From the NCBI GenBank assembly GCA_031401535.1, contig JANNRP010000488.1, forward strand, positions 1 through 28,798: a DNA stretch of 28,798 nt. Reading direction: 5' to 3'. Position 1 is the stretch's first letter, and each line of letters opens with the position of its first letter. A program made the translations under genes and the position numbers. Of this stretch, positions 7,734 to 15,332 are shown in pieces. The notes under the pieces were generated by a model, which ran no database searches, was not told where the DNA came from, and worked only from the letters and a program-made list of their open reading frames with translations. The DNA is from JAKFWF01 sp031401535 (GTDB taxonomy: Bacteria; Pseudomonadota; Alphaproteobacteria; Rhizobiales; Hyphomicrobiaceae).

Positions 7734-8654
7734 CTACACCTTTGCTGCCGCCGTCTGCTGCGCCAGCCAAATGCCGCCGATAACGAGCGCCAGAGCGGCG
7801 CCATGAAACGGCGCAAACGCTTCTCCAATCAAGCCAACGCCGAGGGCTGCCGCGAACACCGGCACCAGATTGACGAACACGCCGGCGCGCCCCGGTCCAA
7901 TCAGGTCGACCCCGCGTAAAAAGAACAGTTGCGCCAGGCACGATGGAAATATCGCGACGAATGCGATCACAGCGAAGCCCTGCACTGTCGGCATCTTCAA
8001 GCCGGTGGTTACAGCCTCGACAGCCAGCAGCGGCAACGACGTAATGGCGGCAATCAAAGCCAACAACGTGAAGAAAGCGGCCCCTGGCATCTTCGGACGA
8101 TTGCGAAGCGCCACCGTATAAAATGCATAGAGCACGCACGCCGCCAGCATGGCGATGTCACCCTTGTTGAGGTCGAGTTCTAGTATCGACAACGGTGCGC
8201 CGCGCGTCGCGACCACGACCACGCCCATCATCGTCACCAACACGCCGATGAGCTGCAGCGCCGTTGCCTTGACGCCATGCACGATGAAGGCACCCGCCAA
8301 TACGATCACGGGTATTGAGCCCTGTAGAATGCCAATGTTGATCGCGGTTGTATACTGCGCGCCAACGTAGAACAGTACGTTGAAACCGGTAAAGCCGAGC
8401 GACGCCATCAGTACGATACGAAACAGCTGAGGTTTGATCTCAGGCCAATGCGCGCGCACCTGCCCACCATAGATCGGCCACAGCACGGCCAACACTAATA
8501 CCCACCGTAAGGCCACGAGCGTGAATGGCGTGATCTGGTCGATCGCAATGCGACCAGCAACGGCATTGCCACCCCAGAATAAAGCGGTGAGCGTTAGCAG
8601 CACGAATGGCGCACCATAGAGCGCGTCGATTATTCGCTTGGGGCCGGTCAACAT
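7734..8654 (-). CDS. DMT-superfamily (EamA) transporter
   Basis: The 306-aa protein has about ten hydrophobic segments in two homologous five-helix halves, the layout of EamA-type drug/metabolite exporters. The first half opens with LFWGGNAVAGRIAI followed by TLVALRW; the second contains CVLYAFYTVALRN and ends in the LIGEAFAPFHGAALALVIGGIWL helix pattern. Members export amino acids, metabolites or toxic compounds across the inner membrane; the substrate cannot be told from sequence. It lies 54 bp downstream of an MFS transporter gene on the same strand and may share its transcript. The ATG at 8654 is preceded by AAGGA at a rather long 12-nt spacing. Confidence 0.88.
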   Translation of the reverse strand: MLTGPKRIIDALYGAPFVLLTLTALFWGGNAVAGRIAIDQITPFTLVALRWVLVLAVLWPIYGGQVRAHWPEIKPQLFRIVLMASLGFTGFNVLFYVGAQYTTAINIGILQGSIPVIVLAGAFIVHGVKATALQLIGVLVTMMGVVVVATRGAPLSILELDLNKGDIAMLAACVLYAFYTVALRNRPKMPGAAFFTLLALIAAITSLPLLAVEAVTTGLKMPTVQGFAVIAFVAIFPSCLAQLFFLRGVDLIGPGRAGVFVNLVPVFAAALGVGLIGEAFAPFHGAALALVIGGIWLAQQTAAAKV

Positions 8655-8708
8655 GGTTGAGTGAATTTCCTTGTGAAATTTCGGTCGGCTGCCATGGCCA
8701 GCACGACG

Positions 8709-9896
8709 TCACAACCGCGCCGGGATGTAACGTGAAAACCCTGCCATGGCGAGGCCCATCAGCCCTGCGCCGACAAACACATAGGCAAGCGGAAAAAACC
8801 AAAGAACAACGGCGAACACGCCTGGGATCAGGAGCGAACTGACGTGACGAAACGTCATGAACACTGACGTCATGGCCTCGCGTTCAAACGGCCGAACCGC
8901 CCGCAGGAACGGCACATTGCCGGCCCCATCAACGACAGTCGCAGCCCAAGCAGCCAGACAGATCAGCGCCATCACAACGGGCGGCGCGCTGGCAGATACA
9001 CCCGCCGCCAGGCTCGCCAGCCCCATCAGGCCGTAGCCGATAGTCAACAGATTGCGTACACCGATCCGATCGCCAAGCCGCCCCCATAACCGCACGAGCA
9101 ACATCGGCGCCATGCCAAGTGACACCAACGCACCCCCGATTTCCGGTCCATATCCTACCTGTGCGGCGTAAATCGGCGCATAGATGTAATAGGTGACCCA
9201 CCAGCCGCTGCGGCCAAACGCAAGCATCCACGCCAGCATCAAGCGAGGTTGCACAGCAAAGCGCGCAATAAACCGGAACGGGCTTGCCGCCTTAGCCGAT
9301 GCGTTTGCAATGTGGTTGCCCGGCATCCGCAGGCTCCAGAATACCGCGAGAAGCACCACACAGGCGACGACGGACACCATGAAACTGGAGTTCTCCGCCA
9401 CGCTGCGGTGCAGGTAAACACCGAGCCATGGACCTGCCGCGAAGGCACTACCGGCGAATAGCAAACGCACAGGTTCGAACTGGTTCAACCGACGACGCGG
9501 AATATGATCCAGCAGGTACAGGTTCATCGTGATTTCCAGAATTGCCGCTCCCAGCACCTGAATGCACAGGCCCGCGATCAGTGCTGATTGTGTGCCTGCC
9601 GCAAACAATGCGGCGCTTATGATCTGTGCAATCGAGCCAGCCGCCAGCATCCATCGGCGCTGCGTATAGTGCAGGGCTGCTGGCACGATCAGGCTACCAA
9701 CCAAGCCAACGAACGCCACGAGGAAGTAGAGAACGCTGACCCGCTGCGCCGTGCCGAGCAGTGCATAGGCTTGCAAAGGGACGAGGGAGATCAGGATCGA
9801 GCGGGCAACGGCATCACAGGTGAACATCGCGACAAACGCGCGAGCTTGGGTTTTCTCGATCGTGCCAAAGGCAACCGGAAGATGGATGCGTCGCAT
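8709..9896 (-). CDS. MFS transporter
   Basis: The 395-aa protein has about twelve transmembrane segments, with a basic cytoplasmic loop between helices 2 and 3 (HYTQRRW) and another in the second half (LWGRLGDRIGVRNLL, the MFS signature GxxxDrxGrR/K). It is an inner-membrane secondary transporter. The AFGRSGWWVTYYIYAPIYAA segment is characteristic of some bacterial efflux-type MFS proteins, but I cannot assign a substrate. It precedes the EamA gene on the same strand, so two unrelated exporters appear to be coexpressed. The ribosome binding site is weak (GGGG about 11 nt before ATG 9896). Confidence 0.87.
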   Translation of the reverse strand: MRRIHLPVAFGTIEKTQARAFVAMFTCDAVARSILISLVPLQAYALLGTAQRVSVLYFLVAFVGLVGSLIVPAALHYTQRRWMLAAGSIAQIISAALFAAGTQSALIAGLCIQVLGAAILEITMNLYLLDHIPRRRLNQFEPVRLLFAGSAFAAGPWLGVYLHRSVAENSSFMVSVVACVVLLAVFWSLRMPGNHIANASAKAASPFRFIARFAVQPRLMLAWMLAFGRSGWWVTYYIYAPIYAAQVGYGPEIGGALVSLGMAPMLLVRLWGRLGDRIGVRNLLTIGYGLMGLASLAAGVSASAPPVVMALICLAAWAATVVDGAGNVPFLRAVRPFEREAMTSVFMTFRHVSSLLIPGVFAVVLWFFPLAYVFVGAGLMGLAMAGFSRYIPARL

Positions 9897-10057
9897 GTCG
9901 TGTGACGCCCCGTCGCGCTGCCATACTTGGACGCCGACGCTAGGCCAGAACGGATTGCGCGTTCAAGCTGCTGGATGGCAATAGATGGTTCGTCCTACTG
10001 CTCGGCAGACGTGCAAAATTCGACGAGTACTTCGGTACGCCTAATGCAACGAGGGAT

Positions 10058-10480
10058 ATGTTTCACATGCGCCGCACCTTGACGCTGACGGCCGTCGCAC
10101 TTCTGTCACTGGTCGGTGCGCCGCCGGCCACAGCCCTCACCTGCCCATCAGGATCAGAGCCGCGGATCGCTGCCGAATTATACTTCGGCCGCAATATCGG
10201 CGAGACACTTGGCGTCAGTGACGAAGACTGGGCCAAGTTCATTGACGGCGTAGTGACGCCGCGATTTCCAGACGGATTGTCGGTCTTCGAGATCCAAGGC
10301 CAATGGCGGGATCAGCCGAGTGGCCGCATCGTGCGTGAACCCGGCAAAGTCTTGAAGTTGATCATCATCGACAATCCGGCCGCAATACTCAAAATCGCTG
10401 AGATCATCGCACTCTACAAGGCCCGACACCAGCAGCAGTCCGTATTGATGACCACGGCCGCGATTTGCGCGGCGTACTAG
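10058..10480 (+). CDS. Secreted DUF3574 family protein
   Basis: A 140-aa protein with an N-terminal signal peptide (MRRTLTLTAVALLSLVG..., likely cleavage after ATA in PPATALTC) followed by a DUF3574 domain: AELYFGRNIG, a VSDEDWAKFIDGVVTPRFPDGLSVFE segment, GQWRDQPSGRI and REPGKVLKLIIID. The family is small and periplasmic or lipid-anchored, with no known function. The first residue after the predicted cleavage region includes a Cys but there is no proper lipobox. Two starts are possible, ATG 10058 or ATG 10067; GAGGG at 10046-10050 lies too close to the first and 16-17 nt before the second, so the start stays open, and the shorter form gives a cleaner signal peptide. It converges on the M20 hydrolase gene with a four-base gap. 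Confidence 0.85.
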   Translation: MFHMRRTLTLTAVALLSLVGAPPATALTCPSGSEPRIAAELYFGRNIGETLGVSDEDWAKFIDGVVTPRFPDGLSVFEIQGQWRDQPSGRIVREPGKVLKLIIIDNPAAILKIAEIIALYKARHQQQSVLMTTAAICAAY

Positions 10481-10484
10481 ACGA

Positions 10485-11723
10485 TCACCTAGTCGCGCGC
10501 GCCAGCACCGCGCGCAACAGCACGTTGGCGCCAGGCAGTGTATCGGCCAGCGTCGTGTCCTCCGCCTCATTGTGGCTGATGCCGCCTTTGCACGGCGTGA
10601 AGATCATCGCCGCCGGACACACCGATGCGATGTGATAACTGTCATGACCGGCCTCCGACTTGATGTCCATCGTGGGCTGCCCCAAATCCGCCGCCGCCCC
10701 ACGAAGCAATCCGATCAGTTCAGCATCGAAGGCCATCACGCCGAAGCCCCAGCGCTCGGCGACCTCGACATGGCAGCGCCCGCGCCGCGCACAATCGGGT
10801 AGCGCCGTTTCGATTTCTGCCGTCATGCGATCGAGTTCGGTTGGATCGGGATGACGCCAATCACAGAACAACGTCGCACGCTCGGAGATGATACCTGGCA
10901 GGTTCGGCCACAGATCGAGACGAGCGGCCGTGGTCTTGCCCTCGCTCGCAGCATAGCGCCAGCCAATGTCGTCGATGGCGACGGCCACGTGCGACGCCGC
11001 CACCAGCGCATTCTGCCGTCGCGCCATTGCCGTTGGGCCGACGTGGGCCGTCTCACCGGTAATTTCGATGCGCATTCCCTTGGTTGGAAACCCGCCGGTG
11101 ACGATCCCGACCTTCAAGCCCGCCGCGTCGAGCCGTGGGCCTTGTTCGATGTGCAGCTCGAAATAGGAGTCGATGGTGCGCCCACCAACAGGTGCCGCCC
11201 CGGCGTAGCCGATGCGGGTGAGTTCGTCGCCAAACCGCACCCCCTCTTTGTCGGTACGGTCGAGTGCCCATTCAACGGTTGCCTTGCCGGCATAAGCGAG
11301 CGAGGCCAGCATCGGCGGATAGAACCGCGCGCCCTCTTCGTTGGTCCAGTTGACAACCTCGATCGGACGCCGGGTCTCGATCTTGAGATCATCCAGCGTG
11401 CGCAGCACTTCTAGTCCACTCAGCACGCCGAGAATACCATCAAAGCGGCCGCCCGCAGCTTGCGTGTCGAGATGGCTTCCAATCAGTATAGGCGCAAGCG
11501 CAGGGTCCGTCCCCGGTCGGCGCACAAACATATTGCCGAGAGCATCAATGGTCACGCCATAGTTCGATGATTTGGCCCATGATGCGAAAAGATCGCGCAT
11601 CGCTTTGTCATCGTCGGTCAACGTCAGACGACGCAGCCCGCCCTTTGGGCCAGCACCGATGCGAGCGGAGGCTTCGATCGTCGACCACAGCCGGTCACCA
11701 TTGATTGTGGTGTTTGAGCGCAT
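10485..11723 (-). CDS. M20-family Zn-dependent amidohydrolase (N-carbamoyl-L-amino-acid hydrolase / allantoate amidohydrolase type)
   Basis: The 412-aa protein contains the full metal-site set of the hydantoinase/carbamoylase branch of M20: GSHLDTQ (His84), GGRFDGILGV (Asp95), WTNEEGARF (Glu129/Glu130), ELHIEQGP (His191) and GISHNEAED near the C-terminus. It should hydrolyse a carbamoyl or ureido group from an N-carbamoyl amino acid, beta-ureidopropionate or allantoate, releasing CO2 and ammonia in the cytosol. These activities cannot be separated by motif alone, and no hydantoinase, dihydropyrimidinase or allantoinase gene is nearby to help. The gene starts nine bases after the 95-aa membrane protein gene, so the two form an operon. 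Length is normal for the family. Confidence 0.9.
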   Translation of the reverse strand: MRSNTTINGDRLWSTIEASARIGAGPKGGLRRLTLTDDDKAMRDLFASWAKSSNYGVTIDALGNMFVRRPGTDPALAPILIGSHLDTQAAGGRFDGILGVLSGLEVLRTLDDLKIETRRPIEVVNWTNEEGARFYPPMLASLAYAGKATVEWALDRTDKEGVRFGDELTRIGYAGAAPVGGRTIDSYFELHIEQGPRLDAAGLKVGIVTGGFPTKGMRIEITGETAHVGPTAMARRQNALVAASHVAVAIDDIGWRYAASEGKTTAARLDLWPNLPGIISERATLFCDWRHPDPTELDRMTAEIETALPDCARRGRCHVEVAERWGFGVMAFDAELIGLLRGAAADLGQPTMDIKSEAGHDSYHIASVCPAAMIFTPCKGGISHNEAEDTTLADTLPGANVLLRAVLARATR

Positions 11724-11732
11724 GGCGGGGGC

Positions 11733-12020
11733 TCAACTCTGGCTGTCGGGGGCTCCGGACATCGCCCGGGCAGCGAAGTACGCAACTGCTGCCGGCACGC
11801 CGAACACCACAGCAAAGATCGGCAACTCGGCTGACAACGAATAGCCAGCCTTCGCGACCCCGACCCAAAGATTCAGAAGTGCTAGTGCGAACCACACTGG
11901 GATAAAGCCTTTGGCGGCACTGACAACGACCGACGACCGGCCGCGGCCCACCAGCTTGCCAATTACCAAGCCTGCGCCGAGCAGCGCCAACCCTGCAACA
12001 ATTACAAAAACGGTATGCAT
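11733..12020 (-). CDS. Small membrane protein of unknown function (three predicted helices)
   Basis: I do not recognise the 95-aa product. It has three hydrophobic stretches, roughly residues 2-22, 38-57 and 66-87, joined by a short basic loop (KLVGRGRSS), so the N-terminus is probably outside and the first loop inside. The gene lies nine bases upstream of the M20 hydrolase and 71 bp downstream of the flavin monooxygenase gene, all on the minus strand. Operon position suggests it belongs with the hydrolase, but no role can be derived. Codon use is like that of the neighbours and the hydrophobic pattern is regular, which supports a real gene. Confidence 0.75.
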   Translation of the reverse strand: MHTVFVIVAGLALLGAGLVIGKLVGRGRSSVVVSAAKGFIPVWFALALLNLWVGVAKAGYSLSAELPIFAVVFGVPAAVAYFAARAMSGAPDSQS

Positions 12021-12091
12021 CGTCCGACGTCTCCCACGCGAAGCTCCATAGTCTGATCGAACTTGGATGATCGGAGCGGCGGATGCAAACG

Positions 12092-13411
12092 TTACATTCC
12101 GCCCGCTATATCGGACCGCAGCTGTTTGGCATACTGGTTGAAATCAACCTCAAGAGTATAGCGCGCCGACCCAACGTAGGTCTTAGCCAGCTGCTGTTGA
12201 TGCTGGTCGATCTCGACGTTCATGGCGGCCTTGTCCGGCAACTTGATCGAGCCCGCCAGTACACCGGCAAGCCACCGCCCCTGGATTTCGGTGAGCGGGA
12301 TATTTGGTCCGATCGGTTGGACCAGGCCGGAAAAATACAAGCCGGGCTGATCCGGCACGACCATACGCCGGTAGAGTCGAGCATCATTGTCCCTGACTGC
12401 GAAAAGTGCCGGATCGAGGAACGGAAATGTTGTCTTGTAACCGGTGGCGTAAATGACGGCATCCATCGGCCGCGTCTTGCCATCAGCGAATACCACCTCG
12501 CGGGCCTTCAATTCGCGGACATCAGAGGCGATGCTGATCCAGCCGTGCCCAATATATGGCAAAAGTTCCTGGCTGAGCGTGGCATGCTCCCGCCACATCG
12601 GATGCTTAGGGCGCGGAACACCGAAACGCTCCTGGTTTCCCACGGCCAATTTTATCAAACGCGACATGATGGTGCGTGTCACACGGGTGGGTAATCGCAA
12701 GCGACGACTGAGAAAACCGGACCAGCGATCAATCGGGATGCCCATCAGATACTTGGGCATGATCCAAGCGCCACGCCGCGTCGATAGCGTCACTGACTTC
12801 GCGCGGCGGCAAAGATCAACTGCGATGTCGACTGCAGAGTTGCCGATACCGACGACCAGAACGTCCTTTCCATCGAACGGTTCAGCCGTGCGGTAGTGAT
12901 GGGAATGAATCACCGCACCATCAAACGTACCCGCGAATGATGGCCAGCGCGGATCCCACAAGTGTCCGTTGGCGACGATGATCGCCCGGTAGCGAAGGCT
13001 CTCGCCACTTCCAAGCCTCACCTCCCACGTCCCGGAATTGATTGGCCTTACGTGTTTGACTTCGGTTTGGAAGCGGATCAGGGGCCGCAGTTCAAAATGA
13101 TCGCAGTAGGCTTCGAGATGGGAGAGCAATTCGCCGTGCGACAAAAAATCGGGCTTGTCATCCGGAATGGGAAAATCGGGATACCCCAGGTTCTTGCGGC
13201 TCGTGTCGATGTGCAGGCTGCGATACGCCGACGACATCCCATTGTCGTTCTCGTAGCGCCACATTCCACCGATGTCGGAACCAAGTTCGAAGCAATCGAA
13301 CGGCACACCAGCGACCTTGAGTGCCTTAGCCGCCACTAGCCCCGACGAACCTGCGCCGATGATGCATACCTTTTCGGAGTGGGCCTTGTCGGGATGGGCC
13401 GTAGACGTCAT
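12092..13411 (-). CDS. Flavin-containing monooxygenase (class B, FMO type)
   Basis: The 439-aa protein has the FAD-binding GAGSSG near residue 19, the FMO fingerprint FxGxxxHxxxY seen as FDGAVIHSHHY, the NADPH-binding VGIGNSAVDIA and the late ATGYKTTFPFL motif of FMOs and related N-oxidising enzymes. It should oxygenate a soft nucleophile (N or S of an amine, sulfide or similar) using NADPH and O2. The fingerprint ending in Tyr separates it from Baeyer–Villiger monooxygenases, whose motif ends in W(P/D). Substrate unknown. GGAG lies 11 nt before ATG 13411, a long spacing. It could be the first gene of a transcript continuing through the 95-aa protein and the M20 hydrolase. Confidence 0.92.
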   Translation of the reverse strand: MTSTAHPDKAHSEKVCIIGAGSSGLVAAKALKVAGVPFDCFELGSDIGGMWRYENDNGMSSAYRSLHIDTSRKNLGYPDFPIPDDKPDFLSHGELLSHLEAYCDHFELRPLIRFQTEVKHVRPINSGTWEVRLGSGESLRYRAIIVANGHLWDPRWPSFAGTFDGAVIHSHHYRTAEPFDGKDVLVVGIGNSAVDIAVDLCRRAKSVTLSTRRGAWIMPKYLMGIPIDRWSGFLSRRLRLPTRVTRTIMSRLIKLAVGNQERFGVPRPKHPMWREHATLSQELLPYIGHGWISIASDVRELKAREVVFADGKTRPMDAVIYATGYKTTFPFLDPALFAVRDNDARLYRRMVVPDQPGLYFSGLVQPIGPNIPLTEIQGRWLAGVLAGSIKLPDKAAMNVEIDQHQQQLAKTYVGSARYTLEVDFNQYAKQLRSDIAGGM

Positions 13412-13834
13412 CAGTGCGCGCTCTCCTTAAGGTCGATCCAGATAATCAGCCACCACCAATCGGGCCTCGGGAACCGCGACGCGGTCAACGCCGAATGTGA
13501 ATTATGCCGCCTCAAGAAGCAAACGCTGTTGCAGCACCTCCCGAAGGCGCGCAATGAGGAGTAAAAATCTGAGGCACGGTCAGGCTGCTGGTGTTCCAAG
13601 ATGGCGTCATCATCATCACAATTATGGTGCTAGAATTGGAAGTGTCCCACGGCACGTGATGGGCGGATCGTGAAAAATTGCTACCAATATTTCTGAGCTA
13701 CGTCCTGAGCGTCAGTTACGTGGCTGTAGTGCCGATTCGACTAATCCCGGATCGCCAGAGCGAAAGGGGGTGGTCGAACGGCGGGAGATATAAGTTTGCG
13801 AAAATGTGCGACGCGCGCGCAATCGCCCTTTCGA
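13412..13834. other. Intergenic region with no supported gene
   Basis: About 420 bp. Short frames occur on both strands (for example 13411-13599 minus with a TTG start, and a plus frame ending at 13564), but they lack ribosome binding sites and recognisable protein patterns. The segment presumably holds the promoter for the flavin monooxygenase at its left end. I see no repeats, RNA gene or mobile element in it. Confidence 0.5.
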
Positions 13835-14011
13835 CTATATCCATCGCGCAACGAACGACAAAAGCAGAGCCAATAATAGACTTTGTGTGGGATCGCGCAT
13901 AACCCAGCCAGTAATTGGAGGTGCCTGGAAACCAAAATATTTGGCGGCGATCACGAGAACAGTTATGACGATGGCAACGACGTACAGCACACTACCGACG
14001 GATAACCGCAT
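13835..14011 (-). CDS. Small 58-aa membrane protein
   Basis: The frame is open further upstream, but the credible start is ATG 14011, with GGGGAA about 9 nt before it. It gives MRLSVGSVLYVVAIVITVLVIAAKYFG..., one strong N-terminal helix (about residues 7-25), a short polar segment with Pro-Pro-Ile-Thr-Gly, and a second hydrophobic stretch (SLLLALLLSFVARWI) at the very C-terminus. The pattern of two short helices flanking a proline-glycine loop looks like a conserved alphaproteobacterial small membrane protein, but I cannot name a family or a function. It lies downstream of the Trp-rich secreted protein gene on the same strand, about 180 bp away. Confidence 0.65.
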   Translation of the reverse strand: MRLSVGSVLYVVAIVITVLVIAAKYFGFQAPPITGWVMRDPTQSLLLALLLSFVARWI

Positions 14012-14139
14012 AGCATTTTCCCCTTTATTCGATGGAATTAACAACTTCCTGCACCAACGGTGCAGACGGTATTCATAGCTCGTCTGCGCTAGACCGTAAG
14101 TGCCGCCACGATAATGCAGCGGTACTGCGCACAAGACGA

Positions 14140-14159
14140 GCCCTGCTGTTACACAGGGC
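14140..14159 (-). terminator. Hairpin downstream of the Trp-rich protein gene
   Basis: GCCCTG (14140-14145) pairs with CAGGGC (14154-14159) around an eight-base loop, about 30 bp past the stop of the 14191-14490 gene. There is no clear T-run after it on the minus strand, so it may be a weak or Rho-assisted terminator or an mRNA-stabilising stem. Confidence 0.35.
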
Positions 14160-14190
14160 CCGCCGTTTATTTGGCGACCTTCAGGCCAAG

Positions 14191-14490
14191 TCACCAGGCG
14201 TTGTAATGCCAAGTCCGGCGGTTCGGTTGATACCAGCCAAACCGCTGGCCCTCGCGATGCCATCTCCAGCCGTTACCTGACGGCCGATTGGGACGACAAA
14301 CCAGCCGCTTGTCACCGCGCTGATAGGTCCACTTGTTGTCGACCCAGCGGCAGTCGTTGCGAGCTTTTTCGATCATCGACTCGGCAGCGATTGTCGGCAC
14401 GGTCATTGTAGGCGCTGCCGACGCAGACGTTGCAACCAACCCAAGTAAGGGGGCTGCGCTCAGCATCGATAGCAAGACAAATTTTTTCAT
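14191..14490 (-). CDS. Secreted Trp-rich small protein of unknown function
   Basis: ATG 14490 is preceded by GGAG at 8 nt, which fixes the start inside a longer open frame. The 99-aa product begins with a signal peptide (MKKFVLLSMLSAAPLLGLVATSASA, cleavage likely after ASA), leaving a mature domain of about 74 residues. That domain has seven tryptophans, many Arg/Asn, and two cysteines (DCRW and LVCRP) that could form a disulfide in the periplasm. The repeating W-aromatic/basic pattern (NGWRWH, RFGWYQPN, TWHYNAW) resembles small exported alphaproteobacterial proteins of unknown role. A perfect EcfG-type promoter lies just upstream, so it is probably induced by general stress. Confidence 0.78.
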   Translation of the reverse strand: MKKFVLLSMLSAAPLLGLVATSASAAPTMTVPTIAAESMIEKARNDCRWVDNKWTYQRGDKRLVCRPNRPSGNGWRWHREGQRFGWYQPNRRTWHYNAW

Positions 14491-14532
14491 AGTGGTACTC
14501 CGGTTGTAGTCCTCCCGAAGGAGTGAACGACA

Positions 14533-14558
14533 AACGTCGCCCGGTTGAAAATTGTTCC
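14533..14558 (-). promoter_or_regulatory. EcfG-type general-stress promoter for the Trp-rich secreted protein
   Basis: On the minus strand GGAAC (14558-14554) is followed by exactly 17 bases and then CGTT (14536-14533). This equals the alphaproteobacterial EcfG sigma-factor consensus GGAAC-N16/17-CGTT. It lies about 40 bp upstream of ATG 14490 and points the right way. A chance match is possible, but the position is ideal. Confidence 0.65.
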
Positions 14559-14703
14559 ATCCAATCAAATTTTTTCGATACCAACGCTCTGCATATTTTT
14601 ATGATGACAAACGAAGACACTTGATATGCGATTGTCCCGGCAACAAATACGGTTATATTATGGCGCGCGCGTTCCCAAATATAATGCGGCCATTGTCTTT
14701 GAG

Positions 14704-14728
14704 GGAACCATTCCTGTCACCACTGGTT
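14704..14728 (+). promoter_or_regulatory. EcfG-like promoter for the PRC-barrel gene
   Basis: GGAAC (14704-14708), 16 bases, then GGTT (14725-14728): one mismatch from the EcfG consensus CGTT at the -10. It sits 67 bp before ATG 14795 on the plus strand. The mismatch lowers confidence, but a second EcfG-type site in the same short intergenic region supports it. Confidence 0.45.
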
Positions 14729-14794
14729 TGCCAATCACGCCAAACAAGAGTGGCGTACTTAGTCCAACATCAACAACCAGTTTGGAGTGCAATC

Positions 14795-15226
14795 ATGAAA
14801 AAACTTCTGCTTTCAACCGTTGCCGTGACACTCATCACCGCAAGCAGCGCCTTTGCCCAGACCACCCTGCCGTCGACACAGCCGACTGCCCCTGCCCCAT
14901 CGGCGGTTGACAAGCCGATTGTGCCCTCGTTGACGCCAGCAACCCCAATGACGGCGCCATCCATCACACTTACCGACACACAGGCGAAGGAGTGGGTCAA
15001 CAAGGTGGTGTACAGCAGCGACGGCACGAAGCTAGGCGAGGTAGCCGCTTTTGCTCGCGATCCGTCAGGCAAGGTGACTGAGATGCATGCCGACATCGGC
15101 GGCTTCCTCGGCATTGGCGAAACCCGTATTCGGGTGATGCCGGGTCAGTTCAAACTCGGCCAGGATCGCGTTGACCTGACATTGACCGCCGAACAAGCCA
15201 AGGTCCAACCGAAGCTGGTCAAGTAA
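14795..15226 (+). CDS. Exported PRC-barrel domain protein
   Basis: ATG 14795 has GGAG 7 nt upstream, so the longer open frame from 14552 is rejected. The 143-aa product has a signal peptide (MKKLLLSTVAVTLITASSAFA, cleavage before QTTLP), a Thr/Pro/Ala-rich linker of about 40 residues, and a C-terminal PRC-barrel domain: AKEWVNKVVYSSDGTKLGEV, then GKVTEMHADIGGFLGIGETRIRV and a final DRVDLTLTAEQAKVQPKL strand. PRC barrels are beta-barrel modules in photosynthetic reaction-centre H subunits, RimM and many exported stress proteins of Rhizobiales; the last group, of unknown function, fits best. The protein should be periplasmic. A hairpin follows 10 bp after the stop. Confidence 0.88.
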   Translation: MKKLLLSTVAVTLITASSAFAQTTLPSTQPTAPAPSAVDKPIVPSLTPATPMTAPSITLTDTQAKEWVNKVVYSSDGTKLGEVAAFARDPSGKVTEMHADIGGFLGIGETRIRVMPGQFKLGQDRVDLTLTAEQAKVQPKLVK

Positions 15227-15235
15227 CTCGGCAAT

Positions 15236-15270
15236 GAACCGCCCTGGGCGACGTCTGTCCGGGGCGGTTC
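15236..15270 (+). terminator. Hairpin between the convergent PRC-barrel and agmatinase genes
   Basis: GAACCGCCC (15236-15244) pairs perfectly with GGGCGGTTC (15262-15270) around a 17-nt loop, starting ten bases after the stop of the PRC-barrel gene. No T-run follows, so it is a stem-type terminator candidate of the kind common in GC-rich genomes. Being palindromic it could serve both converging transcripts. Confidence 0.5.
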
Positions 15271-15332
15271 AAGCTGTCTGCATCCCGCCTTGTCGAAAAG
15301 CATGCAACTGAATTGACGGTTGCTACCGACAA

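Larger units (their letters stand above)
14491..14794. other. Divergent promoter region between two small envelope genes
   Basis: About 300 bp, AT-rich relative to the flanks. It holds an EcfG-type promoter for the minus-strand Trp-rich protein gene (14533-14558), a near-match for the plus-strand PRC-barrel gene (14704-14728), and a possible sigma-70 promoter: TTGTCC at 14632-14637 and TATATT at 14654-14659, spacing 16. A plus-strand frame extends upstream of the PRC-barrel start (from 14552) but has no ribosome binding site and no protein-like pattern. Confidence 0.5.

Noticed and set aside
13411..13599. 62-codon minus frame whose stop overlaps the monooxygenase start (ATGA-like)
   Set aside because: TTG start without ribosome binding site and a composition unlike a protein; the overlap is probably chance.
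14041..14070. Small hairpin TGCACC/GGTGCA near 14050-14064
   Set aside because: Six-base stem with a three-base loop, no T-run and no clear gene end; too weak to call a terminator or regulatory site.
14552..14794. Upstream extension of the PRC-barrel frame
   Set aside because: No ribosome binding site; ATG 14795 has GGAG at good spacing and begins a textbook signal peptide.
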